Below are positions 25,914 to 34,124 of a DNA stretch of 64,000 bases, one piece after another. The DNA lies in NCBI GenBank assembly GCA_036011085.1, contig DASCMS010000073.1, positions 37,860-101,859 on the forward strand. The letters run 5' to 3'. This DNA is from UBA8231 sp036011085 (GTDB taxonomy: Bacteria; Latescibacterota; UBA2968; UBA8231). The first letter of the stretch is position 1. Each line of letters starts with the position of its first letter. A program made the position numbers and the translations under genes. The notes under the pieces were generated by a model. It ran no database searches and was not told where the DNA came from. It saw only the letters and a list, made by a program, of their open reading frames with translations.

Positions 25914-26953
25914 TGCGACTCTCCCGGCTCAACCGACGCCGCTTCGCCGTACTGCGCGCCAATCGTCGGGGCTGGTGGAGTCTCTGGCTCTTCGTCATCC
26001 TCATCGCCGGTACCCTGCCGGCGGAGTTCGTCGCCAACGACCGGCCGCTGCTCATCGCCAGCGAGCGCGGTTGGTCTGTCCCCGTGCTGGCCACCTACTC
26101 CGAGACGGATTTCGGCGGCGAGTTCGAAACCGAGGCCGACTACCGCGACCCCTGGTTCGCCAACCTGATCGAGGCCCAGGGGGGGTGGATGCTGTGGCCA
26201 CCGATCCGCTACGGTCCGCGCACGGTCAACTTCGAATTGCGTGAACCGGCGCCGGCACCACCCTCCCGCGAAAACTGGCTGGGCACCGACGACCAGGCGC
26301 GCGATGTGCTGGCGCGCCTGATCTACGGCTTCCGGATCTCGGTCCTCTTCGGCTTCTGCCTGACCTTGCTCAGCTCCGTCGTAGGTGTCACCGCCGGCGC
26401 TGTCCAGGGCTTCTTCGGCGGCTGGGTGGACCTGATCCTGCAGCGTCTCATCGAGATCTGGCAGGGCATGCCCACCCTCTATCTGCTCATCATCCTGGCC
26501 AGCCTGGTAGAGCCTGATTTCTTCTGGCTCCTCGGTCTCATGCTCCTGTTCAGCTGGATGCAGCTTGTGGGCGTGGTCCGTGCCGAGGTCCTGCGGGCCC
26601 GCAATTTCGATTTCGTCCGTGCCGCTCGCGCCCTCGGCGTGACGGACCGCACGATCATGCTGCGCCATGTGCTGCCCAACGCTGCCGTCGCCGCTCTCAC
26701 GTTTCTGCCCTTCGTGCTCACCGGATCGGTGGCGATCCTGGCCTCCCTCGACTTTCTCGGCTTCGGTCTGCCCCCGGGATCGGCGTCGCTGGGTGAATTG
26801 CTCGGGCAGGGAAAACGCAACCTGCATGCCCCCTGGCTCGGCCTGGCCGCCTTCTGCACGCTGGCGCTGCTGCTGAGCCTGCTCGTCTTCATCGGTGAGG
26901 CCGTGCGTGACGCCTTCGATCCGCGTCGGACATCGGCGAAGGTCACCTCGTGA
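25913..26953 (+). CDS. yejE: Peptide ABC transporter permease, YejE-like
   Basis: The 346-residue membrane protein has the DppC/YejE plan: an N-terminal helix (WWSLWLFVILIAGTLPAEF), a long periplasmic segment, then ENWLGTDDQARDVLARLIYGFR and the EAA loop NFDFVRAARALGVTDRTIMLRHVLPNA. It is the second half of the channel. The ATG at 25913 overlaps the yejB stop; an overlapping GTG at 25910 is also possible. Confidence 0.92.
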   Translation: MRLSRLNRRRFAVLRANRRGWWSLWLFVILIAGTLPAEFVANDRPLLIASERGWSVPVLATYSETDFGGEFETEADYRDPWFANLIEAQGGWMLWPPIRYGPRTVNFELREPAPAPPSRENWLGTDDQARDVLARLIYGFRISVLFGFCLTLLSSVVGVTAGAVQGFFGGWVDLILQRLIEIWQGMPTLYLLIILASLVEPDFFWLLGLMLLFSWMQLVGVVRAEVLRARNFDFVRAARALGVTDRTIMLRHVLPNAAVAALTFLPFVLTGSVAILASLDFLGFGLPPGSASLGELLGQGKRNLHAPWLGLAAFCTLALLLSLLVFIGEAVRDAFDPRRTSAKVTS

Positions 26954-28578
26954 CCACACCGCTGTTGCAGGTTCGTGATCTGCATGTCGCGTTCCGCGGC
27001 GATGGCGATGAGCTGGACGTGGATGCCGTACGTGGGGCCTCGCTCGAGGTGTCAGCGGGCGAAACCGTGGCCCTCGTCGGCGAGTCCGGTTCCGGAAAAT
27101 CCGTGACGGCCCTGTCCATCCTCGGGCTGCTGCCGTACCCCAAGGCCCACCACCCGGACGGATCGATCCGTTTCCAGGATCGCGAACTCCTCGGGGCGCC
27201 AGAGACGAGCCTGCGCTCGATTCGGGGCGACCGTGTGTCGATGATCTTTCAGGAGCCGATGAATTCGCTGAACCCGCTGCATACGGTGGAGCGGCAGATC
27301 GCCGAGACCTTGCGCCTGCACCGCGGTCTCGACCGCTCGGCTGCCCGTGAGCGCGTGCTCGAGCTCTTGCAGCAGGTCCACTTGCCCAACCCCGAGCGCA
27401 TGCTCAGCGCCTGGCCGCACCAGCTGTCCGGGGGACAGCGACAGCGTGTCATGATCGCCATGGCCCTGGCCAACGAACCGGACCTGCTCATCGCCGATGA
27501 GCCGACGACGGCCCTCGATGTCACGGTGCAGGCCCACATCCTCGAGCTGTTGCGCGAGCAGCAGCAGCGCCTCGGCATGTCGATGCTGCTCATCACCCAC
27601 GATCTGACCATCGTGCGCCACGTGGCCGACCGTGTCTATGTCATGACACAGGGACGAATCGTCGAGCAAGGCCCGACGGCCCGGGTCTTCGACTCGCCAG
27701 AGCATGCCTACACACAGACATTGCTCGCCAGCGAGCCGCCACCGCGACAGGGTTCCACGCCGCCCGCAGGAAACCCGATCATGGCGGCGCGTGGCGTGAA
27801 GGTGTGGTTCCCAATTCGTCGGGGGTTCCTGCGACGCACCGTCGGGCACGTACGCGCCGTCGATGGCCTCGACGTCACCGTACGCCCGGGACACAGCGTC
27901 GGTGTCGTCGGCGAGTCGGGCTCAGGCAAGACAACTCTCGGCCTGGCTCTGTTGCGCCTGCAGGAGGCCGAGGGCGACCTGCGGTTCGATGGCCATGACC
28001 TGCAGGCCCTGGCCGCGCGTGAGCTGCGTCCGTTGCGTCGACATATGCAGATCGTCTTTCAGGATCCCTTCAGCTCACTGAGTCCCCGACTGTCGGCATT
28101 CCAGATCGTCGAAGAGGGCCTGCGCGTACACGGTATCGGCGCCGATTCCGGCCGGCGTCGGGACATCGTCGCTGAGGCGCTGCGCGAGGTGGATCTCGAT
28201 CCCGACACGATGGACCGCTATCCCCACGAGTTTTCCGGCGGCCAGCGTCAGCGTCTCGCCATCGCCAGGGCCGTCGTGCTGGAGCCACGTTTCCTCGTCC
28301 TTGACGAACCGACGAGCGCTCTCGACCGTACTGTGCAGTTGCAGATCCTGCAGTTGTTGCGCCGTTTGCAGGACGAGCGTGATCTGGCCTACCTGTTCAT
28401 CAGCCACGATCTTCGTGTTGTGCGCGCCCTGGCCGACGACCTGATCGTCATGAAGGACGGCCGCGTTGTGGAGTCAGGTCCGGCGGCGCAGCTGTTCAAG
28501 GCTCCGGAGACGGAGTACACGAAGGCGTTGATGGCTGCTGCTTTCGAAGTCCGGGCAGCAGGTGAGCAGTCTACGTAG
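26950..28578 (+). CDS. yejF: Peptide ABC transporter ATPase with two nucleotide-binding domains, YejF-like
   Basis: The 542-residue protein holds two ABC cassettes in one chain. Walker A motifs are GESGSGKS (first half) and GESGSGKT (second half). Signatures are LSGGQRQR and FSGGQRQR, with LIADEPTT and LVLDEPTS Walker B regions. This YejF arrangement powers import of short peptides through the YejB/YejE channel. GTG start at 26950 overlaps the yejE stop. The gene ends the importer unit; an ene-reductase gene follows after 28 bp. Confidence 0.93.
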   Translation: MTTPLLQVRDLHVAFRGDGDELDVDAVRGASLEVSAGETVALVGESGSGKSVTALSILGLLPYPKAHHPDGSIRFQDRELLGAPETSLRSIRGDRVSMIFQEPMNSLNPLHTVERQIAETLRLHRGLDRSAARERVLELLQQVHLPNPERMLSAWPHQLSGGQRQRVMIAMALANEPDLLIADEPTTALDVTVQAHILELLREQQQRLGMSMLLITHDLTIVRHVADRVYVMTQGRIVEQGPTARVFDSPEHAYTQTLLASEPPPRQGSTPPAGNPIMAARGVKVWFPIRRGFLRRTVGHVRAVDGLDVTVRPGHSVGVVGESGSGKTTLGLALLRLQEAEGDLRFDGHDLQALAARELRPLRRHMQIVFQDPFSSLSPRLSAFQIVEEGLRVHGIGADSGRRRDIVAEALREVDLDPDTMDRYPHEFSGGQRQRLAIARAVVLEPRFLVLDEPTSALDRTVQLQILQLLRRLQDERDLAYLFISHDLRVVRALADDLIVMKDGRVVESGPAAQLFKAPETEYTKALMAAAFEVRAAGEQST

Positions 28579-28606
28579 ACACACACACCCGATGACAGGA
28601 TGTAAG

Positions 28607-29617
28607 ATGCTGGAAGCATTGTTCGAGCCGTACGAGATGCAGGGTTTGAAGCTGTCCAATCGATGGGTCATGGCACCCATGACACGGAAGCAATCCCCCA
28701 ATAACACTCCCACAGGCACCGTGGCCGAGTACTACCGCCGGCGCGCCGCCGGAGGCGTTGGCCTTATCATCACCGAGGGTGTACTGATCGAGCATCCTCT
28801 GGCCTCTCCCGACGACGACATTCCGGCCATCAACGCCGACACGGTAGCCGCCTGGCAGCAGGTCGTGGCGGCGGCACATGAGGGTGGCGCCCACGTCTTT
28901 CCCCAGCTGTGGCATCAGGGGCCCATTGCCCGTCCGGGTATCTCCGCCACCGCGGTGATCGAGGACGACGTGGAGGTGGTTCCGAAGGCCGATGCTGCTC
29001 AGGAACAACTGATGTTTGATGCCTTCGTCAGAGGCGCCGTGAACTCCAAGCTCGCCGGCTTTGACGGCATCGAGCTGCACGGCGCTCACGGATATCTGCT
29101 GGACAGCTTCCTGCGTGCCGGCAGGATCGAGTACGTCTGTGATCTGGTGCGTGAGATACGCCAGCAGGTCGGTCCGGACTACCCCATCATCATCCGCTTC
29201 TCGCAGTGGACGGTTCGTGACCTGGAGGCTCAACTGTACCACACGCCGCAGGAACTGGAACGGGCTCTGTGTCTGCTTCAGGACGCCGGCGTGAACATCT
29301 TCCATGCCAGCACACGGCGTTTCTGGTTGCCGGAATTTCCTGGCGAATCCGATCTCAACCTCGCAGGTTGGACCAGGAAACTCACCGGTGCGCCGACGAT
29401 CACCGTGGGCAACGTGGGATTGGTAACCGAGCAGTTCTGCGGCTCCGGTCCCGAGAGCATGAAGGAGTTGATGCGGCGGTATGACCAGGGGGAATTCGAC
29501 ATGGTAGCCGTCGGACGGCCCCTGATCAGTGATGCGGAGTGGTGCCACAAGGTGCGCGATGATCGCACCGACGAGATCGTCGATCATTCGGCAGCCGCCA
29601 ACGACATCTATCCCTAG
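28607..29617 (+). CDS. Old-yellow-enzyme-family flavin oxidoreductase, shortened
   Basis: The 336-residue protein has the FMN TIM-barrel of the OYE/NADH:flavin oxidoreductase family: FEPYEMQGLKLSNRWVMAPMTR at the start, YYRRRAAGGVGLIITEG, and the active-site His pair in ELHGAHGYLLDSF. The usual DxRxGGSxxNR segment after this motif is missing: LDSF is followed by LRAGRIEYVCDLVREI, a deletion compared with typical members. The phosphate-binding end (GNVGL, VAVGRPLISD) is kept. It may reduce activated alkenes using NAD(P)H. Start at ATG 28607 with AGGA 8-10 nt upstream; 28592 is an alternative. Confidence 0.82.
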   Translation: MLEALFEPYEMQGLKLSNRWVMAPMTRKQSPNNTPTGTVAEYYRRRAAGGVGLIITEGVLIEHPLASPDDDIPAINADTVAAWQQVVAAAHEGGAHVFPQLWHQGPIARPGISATAVIEDDVEVVPKADAAQEQLMFDAFVRGAVNSKLAGFDGIELHGAHGYLLDSFLRAGRIEYVCDLVREIRQQVGPDYPIIIRFSQWTVRDLEAQLYHTPQELERALCLLQDAGVNIFHASTRRFWLPEFPGESDLNLAGWTRKLTGAPTITVGNVGLVTEQFCGSGPESMKELMRRYDQGEFDMVAVGRPLISDAEWCHKVRDDRTDEIVDHSAAANDIYP

Positions 29618-29632
29618 TCCACAGCGAGTGCG

Positions 29633-31792
29633 GTGAACAGAGCCCTGCCCCCGGAGTACCGAGAGCACGTTGCCGAGCGCAATGCGTCGGTACTGCGCGG
29701 CAGGGGTCTGTCAGGACGCGCCGTCTGGACGGGTGCTTTCCTCAGCTTCTTTCTGGCTGCCGGTGCGCCGTACGTCGACATGGTCATGCAGTCCACCTTC
29801 ATGGCCTTCGATTTCAGCACGCCGGGCGCGATCATCCTCTTCCTGCTCCTCATCGGTGGACTCAATGTCGTTTTCAAGGTCGCCTCGAGAGGAATGGGGA
29901 GGGCCGTCGGGCTCGCCGTGTTGTCTGTCGGCTCGTATGGGCTCTACTACTGGCCCCTGAACAATCTTGATCCCTATTCGCCGGGGGTGCAGATCACCAC
30001 GTTCCTCGTGGCCTCGGCCCTGCTGAATGTGTGGCAGACGCGGCGGCACGCGAGCCTGGCGCTGAACCGGTCAGAGCTCGTCATGGTGTACGTGATGTTG
30101 CTCATCGTCTCGGCGCTGTGCACGATGGGAATGAGTCAACAGCTACTGCCGACGCTGGCGGCGTTCTTCTACTACGCCTCGCCGGAGAACGACTGGCTCG
30201 ACAGGCTCCTCCCGCACTCGCCAACCCGTCGAGTGATTGTTGATGATGGCCACGGCAACCGGGCCTTCTTCGAAGGCGTCGGACGAACCGACGTCGGTAT
30301 CGCCTACGATGCCTGGATCGAGCCGCTGTTGTGGTGGGCCGTCTTCCTGCTGGCGCTCTACGTGAGCATGGTGTGTATCGCGGTGATCCTGCGCCGACAG
30401 TGGCTGGAGCACGAGAAGCTGCCCTACCCGTTGACGCGAGTGGGTCTCGCCATGGTCGAAGCAGAGAGCGAGAAGGGTCTGGTGAATGGCCTGTTCAAGA
30501 ACGGCGCCGTGTGGCTCGGCTGCGCCGTCCCCATGGGCCTGGGTACACTGAAGGGACTGTCCCGCTACAGCACCTCGGTCACAGCTTTGGATCTCGACAC
30601 CAGTCTGACCCTCTTCGGCCTGCTCGATCTGTCGATCGCCCCCCGTTTTTCCCTTATCGGCTTCTCCTACCTGATCAACACCCAGGTGGCGGCCGGTATC
30701 TGGGTCTTCTATCTCGTTGCCCGCCTGGAACGGGAACTGCTGAACTTCATCGGCGTGACGTCGGATCAGGTGATCACCTACGGTGTGTCGAATCAACCCC
30801 TGATGGGCTATCAGGGCGGCGGGGCCCTGCTGGCCATGGTTCTCGTAGGCCTGTGGGTCGGCAGGCAACACCTGCGCGACGTCTTCATGAAGGCCCTGGG
30901 AAGAGCCCCGCAGGTGGATGACTCGGACGAGATCATGTCGTACCGGGCCGCCGTCTTCGGCCTAGTAGGTGGCGTTCTCGTCATGACAGCCTGGCTGTGG
31001 CTCATGGGAACACCGCTGTGGGTTTCCGGTCTGTTCATCGTTCTGGCTCTGCTGATCTTCATCGGCATCACCCGGATCATCGCCGAAGCCGGGCTGGCCG
31101 CCCTGCGCGCGCCGATGATCGCGCCGGATCTCACCTTGATGGGCCTCGGGTCGGACCTCGTGGGCGCAGCGGGCGGCTTCAATCTGTCGCTGGCGTACAT
31201 CTGGTCGTCGGACATCCGTGTGTTCATCATGGGCATGGCGGCCAACGGCTTGAAGATGATCGAAGCCATGGACCTGCGCAGCCGCCGCTTTGTTCTCTGG
31301 GGAATCGGCCTGGCCATCCTTATCGGTGCCTGTGGTTCCTGCTGGACGGTCTTCCACCTCGCCCACGAGCACGGCGGCATCAACGTGGCCAGCTGGGGCT
31401 TCAAGGGTGGGCCGAACCGGCTGTTCGACACGGCGGCGCGCAACCTGGAACCGGCCGGTGTCTACTGGCAAGGGATGGGGTTCGTAGTTGGCGGCGGCAT
31501 GGCGATGACGCTGATGATGTGGGCCCGGCATCGGCTGACCTGGTGGCCCATCCATCCCATCGGTTTCCCCATCGGCGGCAACGACGCCATGATGGACAGG
31601 GTGTGGGGCAACGTGCTCATCGCCTGGGCGATCAAAGTAACAGTGCTTCGTTTCGGGGGCGCAGCAGCCTACCGCAGGAGTCAGTTCTTCTTTCTCGGCC
31701 TGATCATGGGGGAAGCGCTCTGCAACGGTACGTGGCTCGTCATCGACTACTTCACGGGCAGAGTTGGCAACGACATTTTTGACCTGAACTGA
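29633..31792 (+). CDS. DUF6785/DUF6784 family polytopic membrane protein, OPT-transporter-like
   Basis: The 719-residue protein has roughly 14-16 hydrophobic helices. It shows segments common in this environmental family: ALNRSELVMVYVMLLIVSALCTMGMSQQ early, a central soluble insertion, and RFVLWGIGLAILIGACGS with WWPIHPIGFPIG near the end. The arrangement recalls oligopeptide (OPT/YSL) transporters, so a small-peptide or chelate substrate is possible but not shown. GTG start at 29633, 15 bp after the ene-reductase stop. A quinone-reductase-like gene follows after 16 bp, so these three genes may form one unit. Confidence 0.8.
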   Translation: MNRALPPEYREHVAERNASVLRGRGLSGRAVWTGAFLSFFLAAGAPYVDMVMQSTFMAFDFSTPGAIILFLLLIGGLNVVFKVASRGMGRAVGLAVLSVGSYGLYYWPLNNLDPYSPGVQITTFLVASALLNVWQTRRHASLALNRSELVMVYVMLLIVSALCTMGMSQQLLPTLAAFFYYASPENDWLDRLLPHSPTRRVIVDDGHGNRAFFEGVGRTDVGIAYDAWIEPLLWWAVFLLALYVSMVCIAVILRRQWLEHEKLPYPLTRVGLAMVEAESEKGLVNGLFKNGAVWLGCAVPMGLGTLKGLSRYSTSVTALDLDTSLTLFGLLDLSIAPRFSLIGFSYLINTQVAAGIWVFYLVARLERELLNFIGVTSDQVITYGVSNQPLMGYQGGGALLAMVLVGLWVGRQHLRDVFMKALGRAPQVDDSDEIMSYRAAVFGLVGGVLVMTAWLWLMGTPLWVSGLFIVLALLIFIGITRIIAEAGLAALRAPMIAPDLTLMGLGSDLVGAAGGFNLSLAYIWSSDIRVFIMGMAANGLKMIEAMDLRSRRFVLWGIGLAILIGACGSCWTVFHLAHEHGGINVASWGFKGGPNRLFDTAARNLEPAGVYWQGMGFVVGGGMAMTLMMWARHRLTWWPIHPIGFPIGGNDAMMDRVWGNVLIAWAIKVTVLRFGGAAAYRRSQFFFLGLIMGEALCNGTWLVIDYFTGRVGNDIFDLN

Positions 31793-31808
31793 ATGGAGAA
31801 CCGACGAC

Positions 31809-32816
31809 ATGACCGATCTGAACCGACGCATTGTTCTGGCTCAACGTCCCACAGGTTTGCCACAGGAGACCGACTTCCGTCTGGAGGAAGCTCCTGTGCC
31901 CGAGCCGGGCGAAGGCGAGATCCTCGTACGGTGCCGCTATCTCTCGCTGGACCCCTACATGCGCGGCCGGATGAATGCCGGTGCCTCCTACGCGCCAGGC
32001 GTGGCCCTGGACGACGTGATGGTCGGTGGCGCTGTCGGCGATGTCGTCGCCTCCCGCCACCCTGACCTTGAAGAAGGGGACGTCGCGCAAGTGAACACCG
32101 GCTGGCAGGAGTACGGCGTGGCCGGCGGCGACGATGCCCGCAAGATCGACCCGTCGCTGACGCCCATCTCCACGTCGCTGGGCGTGCTCGGCATGCCGGG
32201 AATCACCGCCTACATGGGGCTGCTGGAAGTCGGACGACCGCAGTCGGGCGAAACCGTCGTGGTCTCAGGTGCCGCCGGTGCTGTGGGCTCGCTGGTCGGT
32301 CAGATCGCCCGCCTCAAGGGCTGTCGTGCCGTGGGCATCGCCGGCAGCGACGCCAAGGTGGCCTACGTCACCGACGAGCTCGGTTTCTCCGGCGCCTTCA
32401 ACTACAAAAATACCGACAACTACGACGTGGCTCTGGGCGAGCTCTGCCCGGACGGCATCGATGTCTACTTCGACAACGTCGGCGGCGAGATCTCGGAGGC
32501 GGTTGTACCACGCATGAACGTGGGTGGCCGCATCTCGGTCTGTGGCCAGATCTCGCAGTATAACCTGAGCGCCCCTGAGATGGGACCCCGTCAGACCTGG
32601 CACTTCATCGTCAAACGCCTGACGATGCGCGGGTTTCTCGTCTTCGACTTCGCCGAACGCTACGACGAGGCGCTGCGGCAGCTGGCCGGCTGGATCGATG
32701 CCGGACAGCTGTCCTATCGGGAAGACATCGTCGCCGGTCTGGAGAACGCACCCGCTGCGTTCATCGGCATGCTCACAGGAGACAACATCGGCAAGCGCCT
32801 GATCCATCTGGGTTAA
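31809..32816 (+). CDS. NADP-dependent zinc-independent MDR oxidoreductase (CurA/prostaglandin-reductase-like)
   Basis: The 335-residue protein has the medium-chain reductase fold without zinc ligands. Motifs are YLSLDPYMRGRM near residue 50, the nucleotide-binding VVSGAAGAVGSLVGQIA, then DVYFDNVGGEI and the GQISQYN loop. These identify the leukotriene B4 12-hydroxydehydrogenase/CurA group, which reduces enals and enones with NADPH. It lies 16 bp after the DUF6785 gene. A broken RHH gene abuts its 3' end on the other strand. Confidence 0.92.
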   Translation: MTDLNRRIVLAQRPTGLPQETDFRLEEAPVPEPGEGEILVRCRYLSLDPYMRGRMNAGASYAPGVALDDVMVGGAVGDVVASRHPDLEEGDVAQVNTGWQEYGVAGGDDARKIDPSLTPISTSLGVLGMPGITAYMGLLEVGRPQSGETVVVSGAAGAVGSLVGQIARLKGCRAVGIAGSDAKVAYVTDELGFSGAFNYKNTDNYDVALGELCPDGIDVYFDNVGGEISEAVVPRMNVGGRISVCGQISQYNLSAPEMGPRQTWHFIVKRLTMRGFLVFDFAERYDEALRQLAGWIDAGQLSYREDIVAGLENAPAAFIGMLTGDNIGKRLIHLG

Positions 32817-33056
32817 CCGGCCGCGCGCGTTCTTGTGCTCAGCCCCCGATTCACGGACCAGTCCCTCACCAGAGCTGTGCAACCGGGTGAGCAGGGATGC
32901 GGCGTCCTCGCTCTGTGAGCCAGCGGTCTCAGCCATGGATACGGCTCTGCGCACCACTTCTGCCTGCGACACCTGCCACGCGGCGGCCAGTCTTCGCAGC
33001 CGCATGGCCGTTGCCTGGTCCAGGGCGAAGGTCGTCCTGTGCGTCATTTCTTTCAT
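32817..33056 (-). pseudogene. Ribbon-helix-helix antitoxin-like gene, 3' end lost
   Basis: The first 70 codons read as an RHH regulator: HRTTFALDQATAMRLRRLAA, then WQVSQAEVVRRAVSMAE and LHSSGEGL, the usual antitoxin core. After this the expected acidic tail is absent and the frame runs antisense into the oxidoreductase gene (to 32265) without a stop. No PIN or other toxin gene adjoins it. This looks like an orphan antitoxin truncated by rearrangement near 32830. Starts are possible at ATG 33056 or 33047. Confidence 0.55.
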
Positions 33057-33073
33057 ACCATCACTATACCATC
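33055..33073 (-). promoter_or_regulatory. Direct-repeat operator-like site before the RHH gene
   Basis: Two copies of GATGGTAT (minus strand; 33066-33073 and 33055-33062) are spaced 11 bp and contain a TATAGT -10-like hexamer. RHH antitoxins typically bind such direct or inverted repeats over their own promoter. Confidence 0.45.
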
Positions 33074-33117
33074 CGTCAAGCCCTGCGTAATCCGGCGTGC
33101 TGGTGCGGAAGATCCGC

Positions 33118-34107
33118 CTACCCGCGGAAGCACTCCGCTTCGGCTCTTTCCAGCAAGGCCCTCATGTAGCCGATCGCATACGCCGTACCGCTGCCACGAC
33201 CCGCAGACTGCACGAAGGCGGGCGTGTGATCGAGCGTGACCGTGCCGTCGTAGTCCGTTTCGACCAGGATCTTCATCAGGCGGTACATATCCTTGTAGCC
33301 GTTGTCGAGGAACGTTTCCGTGAAGTTCGGCAAAGGCGCGCTGACGTTGCGGAAGTGGACGAGGCAGATGCGCTTCTGCTCGCTGCACCACCGCAGACCG
33401 GCCTCGATGTCGCCGAACAGGTTTCCACCCTCCAGCCAGCAACCCGTGCAGAATTCCATACCCAGAGCCGGACTACCCGCGATCTCGAAGGCGCGCTTGT
33501 AGCTGTCGAAGCTGTGCACAAGACACGGAACGCCGCCCAATATGGGAACCGGCGGGTCGTTCGGGTGGAGGGCAAGGCGGACATCCGTTTCCTCCGCGAC
33601 AGGGATGATCTCGCGCATGAAGTAGGTGAAGTTGTCCCAGACTTCCTCTTCGGAGTACTCCCGCCCGTGTGTGAACGGACGCGCGTTGAGCTCGTCCATC
33701 TCCACTCGCCGTGCGGCAGCCTGGCGGCTTTGGGATTGCTCCTTGGAGCTCCACACGCCCGCCTGCTCCCACGTGAACGTGGTGACGTGGATCCCCGCGC
33801 TGGACAGGTTTCGCAGGAACTGCTTGAACTCGTCGATCTTCTTGTCCCGCTCCGGCAAGGCGAGCTGGATCTTGTCGCACTTGCCGAGGCCCATACTGCC
33901 GACGTTGTGGAGCGTCAGGCCGGCGTCGACCACTCGTTGGCGGAGGACGGTCAGGGATTCCGCATCCGCCTGATCTTCGGCAACCCAGGTGAATACACAC
34001 TCGACACCCAGTTGCCTGGCAAACCGAAGCTCATCGTCCGTGGCCTTGGGTGGAATGTTGACCGAGAACTTCAGCTTCGACTGCTTTTCCCTCTTCTCGC
34101 TGTTCAT
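33118..34107 (-). CDS. uxuA: Mannonate dehydratase-like protein (UxuA family)
   Basis: The 329-residue TIM-barrel protein contains the UxuA pattern: LALHPNDPP, GVPCLVHSF, MEFCTGCWLEGG and ICLVHFRNVS, placing the metal-binding His and Cys residues. Mannonate dehydratase turns D-mannonate into 2-keto-3-deoxygluconate in hexuronate breakdown. It is a little shorter than the E. coli enzyme. It lies 17 bp downstream of the sigma-54 regulator on the same strand, so the two may be cotranscribed. Confidence 0.85.
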   Translation of the reverse strand: MNSEKREKQSKLKFSVNIPPKATDDELRFARQLGVECVFTWVAEDQADAESLTVLRQRVVDAGLTLHNVGSMGLGKCDKIQLALPERDKKIDEFKQFLRNLSSAGIHVTTFTWEQAGVWSSKEQSQSRQAAARRVEMDELNARPFTHGREYSEEEVWDNFTYFMREIIPVAEETDVRLALHPNDPPVPILGGVPCLVHSFDSYKRAFEIAGSPALGMEFCTGCWLEGGNLFGDIEAGLRWCSEQKRICLVHFRNVSAPLPNFTETFLDNGYKDMYRLMKILVETDYDGTVTLDHTPAFVQSAGRGSGTAYAIGYMRALLERAEAECFRG

Positions 34108-34124
34108 AACTTTGGCCTTCCGCC

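Noticed and set aside
32265..32816. Continuation of the RHH frame antisense to the MDR oxidoreductase
   Set aside because: The codons mirror the sense gene and have no RHH-tail or other domain features.
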